This document shows positions 38,904 through 51,000 of a DNA stretch of 64,000 nucleotides, piece by piece. Every line of letters starts with the position of its first letter. The stretch's first letter is position 1. A model generated the notes under the pieces. The model saw only the letters and a program-made list of their open reading frames with translations. It did not search any database and had not been told where the DNA came from. The translations under genes were made by a program, and so were the position numbers. Source of the stretch: Polydactylus sextarius (taxonomy: Eukaryota; Chordata; Actinopteri; Polynemidae); contig CM028931.1 in NCBI GenBank assembly GCA_016801845.1, forward strand, positions 14,207,555 to 14,271,554, read 5' to 3'.

Positions 38904-40093
38904 ACGCATAAAACACAAGAACATTTGGATTATATGAAACTATACGGTCTATAAAATAACTTGGCAAAAAGCGACAGCTCGCTGAAGCGTGTAAAGTCTT
39001 TAAAAACTGATTAGGTGAGGATAACCCACTACGGGTTTTATAAGAGCTGATGGAGAGGAGTGTAATCTTCATTTTAACAGCAAAGGTGATGAGTATAATG
39101 GTTCTTTGAAGGGCTGGCAGAGTTAATAAAGAGGATCTAATAAAGGTCTAGAGGACATCTCCATATGATCAACTATTAGAGCAGGTAATGTACAATACTT
39201 ATATGAGGAATGAAAAGGTATTACAAAATATTTGCTTAAATTAAATCAATTATTTAAGAAATGGGATTAAAACCTAAATAAATACAGGTTAAAATGCTAA
39301 AAAAAAAAAATAGCAGATCTGCTTAAAGTTTGTTCCAGATTTGCCAACAGTTGCTTCACTATATGTGTTGCTCTAAAAACTTGAAGAGAAAACGGTCCCA
39401 GACGAGAAGAGGCCTGGAGGGTTTCTAACAAACCGAAGCTGCAGATACAAGTATTCAGAAGAAACTCTGGGATTAAAATAGTTTAGTTTTCCTCAGAAAC
39501 TACATACAAACACAGGCGAACAACCAAGGTGGTGCGAATGTATGTCAGAAAAAGAGTTACATAAATCTCTTGTGTCTTAGTTATTCAAAACTCTACTCAA
39601 ACACAGCTGAACATTACACTTTTTAGGATGCTCACCTCAAACAGCAGTTAATAATTCATAATTTACAGGGAAGTATTTGCCCCTATTTAGGATAATGGAT
39701 GATCACCTAAAACAACAGTAATACTGGTGTGTTTTCAATAGCTTAGGGGCTAACAAAGGCACATTATTCAGGTTATGAAGGCACATAAAATACTTAATAG
39801 AAGGATATTTTCCACATTAGCGAAAGCAGAGAAAACAACAGGAAACTCCCATCTTAGATTTTCAAGCTAATGTTAAAGTTGGCACCTACGTCACAAATAC
39901 ATTAACTGCATAACAACTTAACCTTGTTCATAATTAAATATATCTTGTATTTAAATGAATAAATAAATAAATGTTGCAGATTCGCCACTCATTTAAGAAA
40001 GGCCACCGTCATAAAAAGCTAACAAAACAGCAGAAAATAGAAATTTGCTTCCGCTAATGCTAGCTGTTAGCGTTAGCATTAGCGTTAGCAAAA

Positions 40094-40168
40094 ATGGCGG
40101 CCGCCCAAAGCCAGAAATACCCGACAACATCCGAATTTAAACCTAAAACTCCGATATCTGAGCTGTAG
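40094..40168 (+). CDS. Possible 24-residue ORF at a YY1-type start
   Basis: AAAAATGGCGGCCGCC gives a start in good context and ATG overlaps a YY1-like site; the ORF (MAAAQSQKYPTTSEFKPKTP...) ends at TAG 40166-40168. It is preceded by a GTTAGC-rich stretch (40060-40090). No homologue recognised; it may be chance. Confidence 0.15.
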   Translation: MAAAQSQKYPTTSEFKPKTPISEL

Positions 40169-40228
40169 CTACTACAGAATAAAAATAATTTGTTGTATTA
40201 ATAACTAGATAGTTTGTTTGTTACTTAC

Positions 40229-40305
40229 TTTTCTGGTAGAAATGATACTTGCTGAATGTCAGCTTGGAGTTGACAGCCGAGGACGAATGTCGGTGCGGGC
40301 CGCAT
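40229..40305 (-). other. Candidate spliced exon downstream of the 40.48 kb YY1 site
   Basis: A 77-nt segment bounded by a good acceptor (TTTCCTGTTTAAAG) and a perfect GTAAGT donor. It starts ATG; that frame (MRPAPTFVLGCQLQ...) stays open to the donor, and the +2 frame (SSSAVNSKLTFSKYHFYQK) is also open. I do not recognise either. It could be the first exon of an unknown gene or lncRNA on the same strand as arhgef28. I found no further exons. Confidence 0.3.
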
Positions 40306-40439
40306 CTTTAAACAGGAAAGAAATAAAATAAAAATGTCTATAAATTCGCTTCTGACTGACAAAGACGTGGTTATTTTTTATTTTAATATTCTATTTATTT
40401 ATTCATTCGGTGCAACTATACCTCTGTCGTCTTCTTTAC

Positions 40440-40500
40440 CTTTATAAACAAACGGGTCTCTCCTCTTAATTAATTATCCGCCATTTTGGACACCTGTTGC
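40440..40500 (-). promoter_or_regulatory. Candidate promoter and untranslated first exon with YY1-type site
   Basis: On the minus strand CCAAAATGGCGG (around 40479-40488) matches the YY1 element found just downstream of many housekeeping start sites. The ATG within it meets a stop four codons later. A GTAAAG donor follows at 40439 downward (last exon base 40440). No TATA box. Speculative. Confidence 0.3.
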
Positions 40501-41907
40501 AAAATTAACGGAAGACGGTGCTGACGTATTTTTACGTAAATTGATTCTCATTTTTTTTCCCCGCGAGATTTGCATAATGAAAACATAAATCTAAACACCA
40601 ATGGAGCACATTTAAAAGATATATATATATATATATATAAAATAAATTTGCATAATTCATTTTAGCAGAATGAAACAACTCCCCGTCATTGATTTTTTTT
40701 TTTTTTTTTTTTTGGGGGGACTAAAATTAATAAATAGTAGTTATTTATAACAATCTAAACAAGCTGGGACATTCCAGTGGCTTGTAAATGCGTATGATCT
40801 GATTTGATTTAAATGAGAAATATGCAAAATATGGCACTGGTTAAGATTTAAAAAAAAAAAAAAAAAAAAAATCTCTAATTAAATTTGACCTAATTCCTAA
40901 CATCAATTCATGCTAATTGAAACAGCGCTTTTTGTAATTTAAATAGCGATTTAAAACATCCATGTAATGAAATCACTCCGGGTTTCCCCGTAGATTATTT
41001 TTAATAAAGCAAAATTTGATCATCTATATAAAAAAAAAAAGCTGTGGTAACGAGGAATGGAGTGGGTGTTTGTGAAATAATAAGGTGCACATTAAGAGGT
41101 AGAACAGAGACCCTGTTGATCTCAGGCATCTGCTCTCCTGACTAAGAGGGAAAGAGCAACACGCGACACATTACACACACACACAGATGAAGCATATGAA
41201 ATATATTAACGCTCCTGTTAGGTGAAAAGCCTCTGAGAAAGCCTGTTTTTTTTTTTTTTTATTATTATTTTTAGCCTTTTACTTGAGAGTTGGGCTTTGA
41301 TTGTTGAGAATGCTCATGTGCATAAAAAGCTTTGTGTGTGTGTTTGTGTGTGTTGCGAGAACGCGACCATTTTGTTCACCAGGTCGTTTGTTTCAACGCA
41401 AGATTTCTCTTTCATTCGATACCGATGTGGTTTTTCATGACTGCATTTTCAAGAGGAAAAATCGCTGACATTCACGCACCTGGTCCGCCACCTGTCACTG
41501 CTGGCAAACTCCACGTGCGGCTCACTCACACTCAACATCTGTTGACACTGCTCCACATTGGAGAAGAAAAAAAAAAAAAAAAAACAGTGATAGTTGCACC
41601 CGAGATGAACATTGCGTTTGCGCATCGACCAGTTTGCAGTTTTATTTTATTAACAACCCGGTGTGATAGCCTAAAGGGAAAACAAAAGTGCTCTATTTCA
41701 AGTTCAATAAAAGTTATTTTATCAATACAGCTGCGTCTGATTTTATGACACACGAGTACACAATGAGAGAAAAGAAAAAACGCTCGCACACACACAAACC
41801 TGTGGTTGAGTTTGCACACGTACGCTTCTATTTACAATACAACCCTTCACAAAAGCACTTTTACTGAACATTAGAACTCCTTTGTGTTGTAATAAATAAA
41901 TAAAAGC

Positions 41908-41913
<6 letters not shown>

Positions 41914-41957
<44 letters not shown>
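41914..41957. repeat. (TA)n microsatellite
   Basis: About 22 pure units, followed closely by an A run at 41965-41980. Intergenic. Confidence 0.95.
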
Positions 41958-41959
<2 letters not shown>

Positions 41960-42204
41960 TACTAAAAAAAAAAAAAAAAATCACGTCAAAAATACTGCCA
42001 CTGCTTTACATTGTCTCATCAGGAGACTACGACAATAATTATTAGCGAGAAAAACATCAAGAGACACTAAAGCATTGGCACAGAGATCTTTTTACACACA
42101 GAAACAAAAACAAAACAATGCCCATGACAGATTATATTATATATAAGTACATATATTACATGAATATTCAAGTGTTTAATGTTGAGCGTCAAAGGCAGAT
42201 TCAT

Positions 42205-42755
42205 ATAGGAAGCCTAAGTCACGTCCCCTTCCAGTTGACCCACTGGGTCATTGGATTGAATAAAAAAATGAATGAAAGTCAATGGAGAGATTAGAAATTA
42301 TTTTCTGATTCTCTCTGATTTCTACCCTGAATCACACATATCCTGTATCTTAATTGAAATGATAACTATTAGTGTGAGTCAAGACTATGTTTGTGGTGTA
42401 ATTGTTGATTTATCTGCTTCTGAAAACACGTAACTGCTTCGACTACAAACCAAACAGTCGCAGTTTCTTTCCCCTGCACTTCCTGGCTGAAGAGAGAACA
42501 AGGTGAGATGTCTTCCTAGGTTAGCTGTAGCTAGACGTTAAGCTAACGTTAGCCGCCAGACATGAGCGTCGTGAACAGAGCTCTCTCCATGTCAAAAATT
42601 ATCTTTAATATTCACAAACATCATATGTGAAAACAATGACACATTTCAAACGGGACCAGAAAATCCTTTTTATCTCCATCGACTCTTGTTCATCATTTTT
42701 ACAAGCACACGACCGATGGACCGGAAGTAGTTGGACATGACTGAGGCTCCCTGTG
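42205..42755 (+). mobile_element. Repeat family A, copy with short terminal inverted repeats
   Basis: The left end GGAAGCCTAAGTCACGTCCC is mirrored at the right end by GGACATGACTGAGGCTCCCT. The core shares CCAGTTGACCCACTGGGTCA, GAATCACACATATCCTGTAT, GTGGTGTAATTGTTGATTTA and CACAAACATCATATGTGAAA with the other copies. No coding capacity. Confidence 0.7.
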
Positions 42756-43799
42756 GTTCTCGGTGCTTAACATCAAGACGGGATTTTCTTAAAGTGATGA
42801 CACAATCAAAAAGACAAAAAAAAAAAAAAAAAAAAAAAACATTACGACACCATGCTAGCAGTGCTACAAGGCTACGTCAAGGCACAGTAGCTGTTTGTGC
42901 TAAATGCAAATGCTAATAACGTTAACGTTGGACTTCAGTTGTGCACGATGTTTGTTCACAAACGAAATCAGCGCCGCTAATTGTTACAATCCGTCTCGAG
43001 CTGCACACGAACGTCCGAATCCAATTTCGAAGCAACACCAAAGAAAAAAAAAAACTCAAAACCCCAAATGTGTAACTCATGGCGAAGCGAGGAGGGGAAC
43101 GGTAATAATGATTAATCATCTGGGAACCATCAATGTATTTAGAAAATTAAAAAAGAATCCACCCAGTAGCTATAAAGATATTTCAGTCTGTTACCATGTC
43201 TGGAGTCGTGCTGCTAGCGTAGCTAAAAAAAAAATTATGAAAGATAAATGAAAGCGCAAATGTCTTCAGAGATCAGTGATTAGCATTGTTGTAACATAAT
43301 TACATTAGTGCTTAAATTAGTTTGGCCCAATATCTTTTTTTTTTCCTTTCATGCACCGCAGCTAATATATGTTTTGTTTTGTTTTGTAAGAACAGATGTG
43401 ATCTAAAGTCTCTCTCTGTGGGTTTTCTTGGTGGAAATCCTGACTCTGATAAAAAAAAAGAAGAAAAAAAAGAAACTAACTGACAAACTAGCGCAGCTGC
43501 GACATCTTTCTCAGATCCACATCTGTGCTTATTCTTCCTAACAAGAAAAACGTGCCGCAGATAAAAAAAAAAAAAAAGAAAGAAATAAATGGCGTCTACG
43601 GGCGGCGAGAGGCGACTGACGCTGTCGCACCTCATCTTTCAATTCCGATGTTTTGCGCTTCGCGTCACGCTCGGGTTGTACGTAAACACAGCCTGTCTGA
43701 TAAATGAAAGAGGGGCAGTTTACACCGACGGCAGAGACAATCACCCGCTAGAGAGGTGCAGCCTGATGTTCTTGCTGATATTGGGTATATGTTTTTTTT

Positions 43800-44295
43800 T
43801 TTTTTTTTTCTCCCTCTGTGGCAAATTTAATAAATATGGTGCACGAGAGATGACATATGTGGGACCTGAGGAAGGAAAGAAGGCAGTGGGAAGGGGGTGG
43901 GGGGGGTGTGGCTGCAAGAAGCTCAGACAATAAAGACCACACACACACACACACAGATACACACATATGGAAAAAAAAAAAAAAAAAAAGAAAACAGAAA
44001 ATAAAGAGACACAACACCCAGCGGTGCCTCGGGGCTAAGGTGCATGACACACGTGAGATTGAGTCTGAAACGTCTGATTCTTTATCTCTATTTTTCTCAG
44101 TGTGTGTGTGTGTTTCCAGTAATTCTCCACTTCAAAAAAAAAAAAAAAAAAAGACGCAAACTTTCAAATATACAAAAAGAAATAGCAGGTAAATGCACAC
44201 CCCTGCCCCACGATCCAGTCCGGGGTTCTGGTGTCCTTTGTGGTGGCCTTTTTTTTTTTTTTTTTTTTTTTTAACAGTCTGATATTTATCAGTAT
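43800..44295 (-). other. arhgef28: Probable 3' UTR of arhgef28
   Basis: No AATAAA is seen on the minus strand in the first 500 bases after the stop; an ATTAAA variant is present at 43826-43831. The stretch holds long homopolymers (plus-strand T run 44250-44272, A runs near 44135-44152 and 43971-43989), a CA array (43940-43955) and a short GT array (44100-44112). The real polyadenylation site cannot be fixed by eye. Confidence 0.35.
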
Positions 44296-44483
44296 TCATA
44301 GATACACAATAGTTTCCTCCCTGCCTTCTTCTCCGCCGCTGTCGGTCTCGAGGGAAACCAGAGCGCTGAGGTCCAGCCGAGGGTCGACGCCGGGATGAGG
44401 ATGAGGCAGCTCCGGGTACGGATCGGCTCCGCTCGCCGCCGTGGACAACCAGGTCTCCCTGATGTAGCCGTGATCGCTATGAT
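44296..44483 (-). CDS. arhgef28: arhgef28 last coding exon and stop
   Basis: Encodes DHSDHGYIRETWLSTAASGA, a Pro/His/Asp-rich piece, LDLSALVSLETDSGGEEGRE and the end ETIVYL, with TGA at 44296-44298. The tail is the same as the human ENIVYL end in its last four residues. Acceptor TGTTTTAG. The intron before it is 5 kb, the longest in the window part of the gene. Confidence 0.92.
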
Positions 44484-45119
44484 CTAAAACACACACATCA
44501 TTTACCCTTAGATCTCATTACAACGCATTCCAATGTTTAATTGAATTATCCATTATATAAACATGATCATCAAAAATATTCCGGTTGTGGTAAAATCTAC
44601 ATGTTGTAGCTGTTGTTTTTTATTCTGCCAATGCACAATGTTGCGTCAGCGACACTGATAACGCATCAACCAAATTAAAACTGAGGAGATTTCATCATTA
44701 AGTAACCGCTGATAAATAATCACCGGGATGGAACACATAGCCACTGTTTAATGAGCTCAGTCTAATTGTTTAGCCCACTCATCTAATCACTAACTGCGTA
44801 TAGATCAACCACAGCTGCTGCTGCTGCTGCTCCCTCCCAGCACTGGAGCGAAAGTAAAAAAAAAAACAAAAAGATCTTCCGTGATATCAATCACTGCTCC
44901 TCCTCCTCCTCCTCCTCCTCCTACACTCAGAGACGTCACTTTCATCATTAGCTGTGTCAACCTAATCAATCGTCACGGTCGCCGTTCGATGACACCGAGA
45001 GGAGATGAGGAGACCAGAGACTGGAAATGAAGGAGTGAACGAGAAAGTACAATCAGATGCAAAAGACGATGTGTTTTGTTTTTGTGGGTGGTATTTGGTT
45101 AACATGTCTGTGTGTTTGC

Positions 45120-45176
<57 letters not shown>

Positions 45177-48045
45177 TTCTTAATATTCGAATGCTGTCTA
45201 GCATTAAGGCAGGTGCGCTGTCATGGTAACAGATGGCATGAACTATAAATTGCCTCATTGTGTCCCTGTAGGAGAAGTGTCTCTGTTTGATTAATTATAT
45301 AAGAGTCTGTTAGAGTAGCTCTGTTAGCCACCATATAGGCCCGGCCTCTGATAGATGAGACATCAGTGAGTAGCCAGATGATGATTAAAAACGTTCTTGT
45401 CTCTGCAGAGGAGCTTTCTCCTTAAAGTAAGATTTTAGCATCGAGAACAGACAGAAACATTAATGGTTGTTATTTTCTGGAGGGTAGTGATGTTAAAGTG
45501 ATGGTCTGGAGTCAAACACCCACTCAAGAGATATTTTATGTTAGATGAAGTAATGTTGACTTTGACCGTCTTTTGTTTTCATAATCAAATAGTTAACAAT
45601 GAAAGTAAATGGGGCAGCCAGCCAAACGTATCTAAATCGCCATTTTTTTCTTAGGCAGTAGCATGAATAGCATCCCTGACGATGAAGGGTGTCCCAGCAG
45701 GTTCGTTATTTTCCTGATCAACCGGCCGATGCGTACGTGAAGAGCGAGGAAAATGATGAATCTGCTGATCCGAAACAATATAAAGGGTGTTCCAGACCAG
45801 CAGTTTGTCATTTTCCTTGCTCTTTCATGGACACGTTGACCAGTTGTTCAAGAAAATGATGTGAAGTGATATTTGGAGCTTTATAAGTGGTTAAAAAAAG
45901 ACATTTTAGATACGTCTGGCTAGCTGCCCCATTTACTTTCATTGTTAGGTTGTGAAAACAAAAGACGGTTGAACTCGATATTACTTCTACCAACGTAAAA
46001 TAGTTTGACCAGATCATCACTTTTAGTTGCTTAAAAATGCTAGTTTGGTTTTAATTAGCTTGTTTATCACAGCTCATCGATGTCGACTGTCGTTCTTTCC
46101 ACTTTCTTTTCTTTCGCGATCCAACGGAGGAAGTTGTTGCCAAACTGATTTAGTTCTGAACCACTGTCAAAACCTTCTGGTCAGAGATTTGAGTTTGTTG
46201 TTAAACGCCAGCAGCGGTTAATGCAGCCTGGAGCTGCTGCTGCTGTTGTTGTTGTTAGCCTCGGGCAGAGATCAGAAGCAGAGTACACCCACGTCTTTTT
46301 CTCATTTTAAACTTGTCGTCTTTGGGCCACACCGACGACGAGTCAGGCGACGTGACCTGCGGCCCTTTTTTAAAATTCATTTTTATTCCCAGACACCTGT
46401 AAACAGATCTTGAAACCCTTAAAAAGTTTTATCAGGGGACAAAAAGTACAAAGTAAAAATGGTAATTTTGACGTCGTATAGAAGAAACCGATAGAGAACG
46501 AGTTGAATTAGATGGAAACAATATCAACATTTTCACATAATTGATGTATTTGCGACGATACGTGATGTTTTGCTGCCTTTATTGCTTTTAATGGGTTTAT
46601 TGATCGGTCAGACAAAGACAAATGTGCTTCCCTGGTGGGGTGAAAAAAGACTATTTTATACCGTTCTAGTTATAAATCTCAGCACTGAGAGAAATAATCA
46701 TTTGGCTATCGTTGCGCAGCTCCGCGTTTGCTTTGATCGGGACGGTTGTGTATAATGTGAATTCATCTACTCACTGACGCTCTCGTCCTTTTGCATGAGA
46801 AGGTTCAACGACGACCACAATGAAAATAATGAACAAATAAATAAATAAAACCCTGATGCGACTCAAATGAGAACATGAGTCATTTTAGAAAATTTCCACC
46901 CAACTGGTTCTTCAAGATTACATTGTGAAGGGATAAATTATGGAAATCCAATGAATAAAAGAAGGGTGTGTGTGTGTGTGTGTGTGCGTGAGAAAAAAAA
47001 AAAAAAAAACAGAAAAGAAATCTTCACAAGCTCAGGTGAGGATGAGCGAGATCGCGTTTTGATCCGTGAGACTGGCGGCAGAAAATGGCGAATTTCCATT
47101 TGAAAGACGTTCCTTTTCTTTTAACAGGGATGGGAAAAAAAGAAAAGAAAAAAAAAGAAAAAAAAAGAAACACCAGCTTCCTTTAAGTACACGATTCACT
47201 ACGCAGCTGTGAAGGAGCTTTTAAAAACCAGGACTGCAAATAAGACAGTGAACTGAATTGAACTTATTGAGTTTTATTCAGTGTTTTAAGATTATTTCAC
47301 AGGCTCTCGTGGGATCTATGAAGGAATGCATTGTGGGTAGACGTTAGCTAGCTGGAACGCACCCTCGGCTACACCCGGGCTTGTTAACAAGTGGCTCAGG
47401 TTTCACTGGGGCTTGTATGTGTGCGTGTTCGCTAATGAGGAAAGGTTAATAAGCTGATCAATGAGGACGTGATCGTGCTACCTGCCGCCGCTGGTAAACA
47501 ATCCCAGGGACGCATCGGGTGCGGTTAACGCCGACCTCGTTTTGTTTTTACACGAGCTGAGCGGCGGGTCACGTGTGACCGCGTAAATTCCCTCCCCCCG
47601 TCTACGTCGGCGCGTCGAGTGGATTAGAAACAAACGCGAAACGCAGATTATTACTTCCTCGCGTCTCTCATTCATACACCCCCTCCTCTATCCCTATCCC
47701 CTCCTCCACGGTCGCCTGATGCGATGACAAGTCACGCTGTAATGAGTTTTGTAAAGATTTTCTCCGATCGATGTCCCAATCAGTCAGCCATCGCCTGTGA
47801 ACTGTGATTCACATGCTGTTGTCTGCCTGCCCGTCAATAGATAGAGAAACCATTGATTTTCTTTTTCCTTTGGCAGGCGAGGAGCCCCGGCTCGGTGTCT
47901 CGGTGCAGGTGGAGGTGGTGGCAGAAGAGGGGAGGCAGAAAAAGATAGAAGGGAGGAGGAGGGGTTGGTTTCTTTGTCGGGAGACACTGATTAACTGAGA
48001 GGAAGGACAGACAAGGCCTCACCAGGGATACAGCCTTGACAGCAG

Positions 48046-48080
<35 letters not shown>

Positions 48081-51000
48081 ATTCATGAAACCAATGCTCG
48101 CACTCGGTTTGTTTACACTCTCACAGGTAGAATATTCCTCAGTCGTATCAAGCCGCACAGTAACAGTTTCCACAAACGTCCGACGCGAGGAGGAGCGCTC
48201 CATTAGCGCCGGGACACAGGATATTAAACGCAAAGCGCTGATGAAAATCGGTAATAGAGCCACTTGATGCATTCATTAGTGGATAATTGCCAGCCAACTT
48301 ACTTCCCATACCATAAAAAATTAAAAAAAAAAAAAAAAAATTTACTCATTAATATGTAAATGACTGCAGTTAATTGCTCAAAAATATCATCACATTGCCT
48401 TTTTTTTTTTAACCCCATTGTATCATGCTCACGTGATTAGTCCCAGACGCTGCCGTTGATCGTCGGCGACTTGTTGTTCCAATGATCTGGAGTCTCAACA
48501 GCTGGTCTGAGACCTGTAGTGTTCACACTACCGATCACACCGTGACGTCACCAAACTATACGTCCGGTCACGTGAACTAGACAGAATGTAGCCGCCGCTT
48601 CTCACCGTGATTTACAGTCATTTATTGTTGACGACACCGGTGAAGACGCCGCCTCCGACACAGACTAAACCAGCCAATCCAGTGTCTACTTCTCAGCCCT
48701 CCCCCTCTCTTTAGCGCGTTCACGTCAGTAGAAGGTCTATCTGTCTCTATTCTCTTCTGGATGAAGGGTGAGGGGTCACAACCCTCCAAACGAAGCTGTT
48801 CCAGGACCAGCGCTTCAAATGAAGAAAGGGTGTGAGAAATTTTCCAGCGTGCATCAGGACAAGGACGCAGTTGTCAAAAAGTTAGTGATTTAATTAATGA
48901 ACTCATCAATACGTTTAACTTATTAAGCTAACTTATCGCTAACTAACCGCTAACCAATAACATTCATTAACATTAGCTTAGCGATCGCTAGTCGTCGTTT
49001 TGCTAACGTTTTCCATTCATCTGATACCAGGACTCTTTATTAATGATAAACTCTAGATTAATGTAAACGAACGTCTTGTCAGTTTTTAATCCGTCGTCAA
49101 CTTGATGGACGCAAACGAGTCTGTGGACGCCATCTTTGTTTGTTTGTTTGTTTGTCGCCATTCGGTCGTCACGGAAACTCGCGTCGCCGTCTTTGACGTA
49201 GCGACTAGCGACGACTTCTGATGACGTGTAACGGTAAAGTAGAGGAACGTTTTTACCCCTCAACAATTTGTTTCAAGGGACGAGGGGCAAGGGTAAGAAA
49301 AGGTGAACTAGTCTTTACTTGTTGTCAGTCTGTTAGTTGCACTAACATGAGAAATTCAAAGTAAAAAGTTTATAACAAAGTTTGGAATTTCAATTTTAAA
49401 TGATCATGAACAGATTGCTCCAGTGGCTGTTGGTTGATTCCATTTCCTGACATTTAACACTTGTGAGTGATTCTTACCAACAGGAGTGTGCTGCAGCTCC
49501 AGCCTCCCCGCGGGGCCGTACAGGTACCCAGCCTCCATCACCCACCCCTGGGAGTCTGAGTGTGGATCGTGGGGGGCCTTCGCCGCGGTGGTCTGTCTGC
49601 TGTTGGATCGGGCCAGCAGGCTGTTGAGACAATTGTGTGCGCTGGCGTCGTTTCGTTTGTGGTGGTGGACGCGGCGGTTGTTGACGGCGGCGTTGACGCC
49701 GGCGAACGCGGCCTCGTTAACGTACATGGAGCCGTTGCCGGCGTGGTCCCTGGACGGCGACTGGCTCGACGTCGGGTCCTGGGAGGGAGGCGAGAAGAAA
49801 TGTCACGGTCACATTCAGCTGCGGTGTGAACATACATTCAGAGTGAGCTCATGCTCTCGCCCACGATGGGAGCTGCCACAGAATGAATGGACAGTGATGG
49901 CTGGATGATTTTCACACCTGCAAAATCTTTCAACAATGATCTTTTGAAATGCGCTGATGCATTTGCATGAGGGACCAGGAAACACACTTAACTGACAAAC
50001 TCTATGAAGAACTACATCTAATTTTAAAAAATCCAGTTCCCTTTTGACCTATTTTTTTTAATCAAACTAATGATTTTGAAATAATTTGCCGCAGTACAAG
50101 AGATGCACTGATTTTTCATGGATTTTATCATAGAAATATAACCAGATTTTAAATAAATCTGGCTTTTTCTTCTTATTCTAAATAAAAATACAAAAATATT
50201 CCTGGTCAAACATTTGGACTTGGATCATTTTGTTATATTGGACCAATGAATTTCTTTCTAAAATTATGACAAAGTAACTTTTTGCCAATCCAGATGTTGT
50301 TGTAGATACAACAGGAGACAACTGACGTGAAATGAATTTGGTGAAACTGCGGTTATCAAATATTTTTGCGGTATTTCTTTTTGGTGTTGAAATTTGCAGA
50401 CGGTCCCTGAGCTATCGCCGACTGTTAACGGATTAGCGAAACTTCTCGTTCTCGTTTGGACGAAATCAGCGTCGTATCTCGCAGTCTACCTTGGCAGTTA
50501 GTTAACTCTTCGAGTTATTGATCTGGGAGTTTCAAATTGGTGAATATATTTCCAAATTTTACCCCTAATCGGGTAAATCTACCTGTCGTTGATCGGTGCA
50601 TCCCTAACTCTTATAGTGACTATTTCTCCGTAAAAATGGACATTTTGCTCTGTGAATTATCCTGAGTGCTATATAGGTCGCTGCTGCTTTTTCAAAATGT
50701 AATATTAAACATGTTAAAGGTGAATATCTCACACTGAAGGATATTAAACAAAAAAAAATATATGTACAAAATGCAATTAGAGGTAAGTAGGGGAGAAATG
50801 TTTAGTCAAGGTGTGACAGACTCTCCTCCTAACCTCTTCGCGTCACCGTGGCATTTCCACTGCTCAGCTGAGGCAGCATGGCTAATTAGAAAGGACCTGA
50901 GAGGTAGCATGTGTGTGTGTGTGTGTGTAGGTCATTTGATCCATCTCTGACCCTGTGAACTGCTGCCTCTGGCTAAAACATTAGCACAAGGAATCGGGTG

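Larger units (their letters stand above)
31460..40060. other. Intergenic, no gene seen
   Basis: AT-rich sequence with family F copy 2, TAAATAAATAAATAA near 33830, T run at 38362-38377, the (AGC)n at 38.87 kb and many A runs. ORFs up to 101 codons show no domain or splice partners. Confidence 0.5.
40510..43800. other. Intergenic, no gene seen
   Basis: TA array at 40619-40639, T run at 40691-40713, A runs at 40851-40870, 41029-41040 and 42817-42839, TA array at 41914-41957 and the family A copy. The 138-codon ORF at 41332-41748 includes a poly-Lys from an A run and is not gene-like. Confidence 0.5.
44484..49477 (-). other. Last intron of arhgef28, repeat-filled
   Basis: Five kilobases without coding sequence. 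It holds a (CTC)n run at 44898-44921, a pure (TA)n array at 45121-45168, a foldback element (45495-46025), GT arrays at 46966-46986 and 48049-48079, an A/G-rich stretch near 47130-47170, a repeat at 48440-48650 shared in inverted form with 60.77-61.01 kb, and a copy (48731-49262) of the repeat at 21.8 kb. Confidence 0.7.

Noticed and set aside
38842..39072. Poly-Leu/Ser ORF at the (AGC)n array
   Set aside because: Microsatellite translation only; no flanking exon signals.
41332..41748. 138-codon plus-strand ORF
   Set aside because: It includes poly-Lys from an A run and a GT array at the start; no homology recognised.
1..44000. ENC1 coding exon in the desert
   Set aside because: ENC1 has one large coding exon of nearly 600 codons. 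No ORF of that size or kelch/BTB motif is present, so it must lie outside the window if synteny holds.
44962..45258. Tyr-Ile repeat ORFs on both strands
   Set aside because: Translation of a TA array.
49486..49908. 140-codon plus-strand ORF
   Set aside because: Antisense shadow of CpG-rich arhgef28 exon t.
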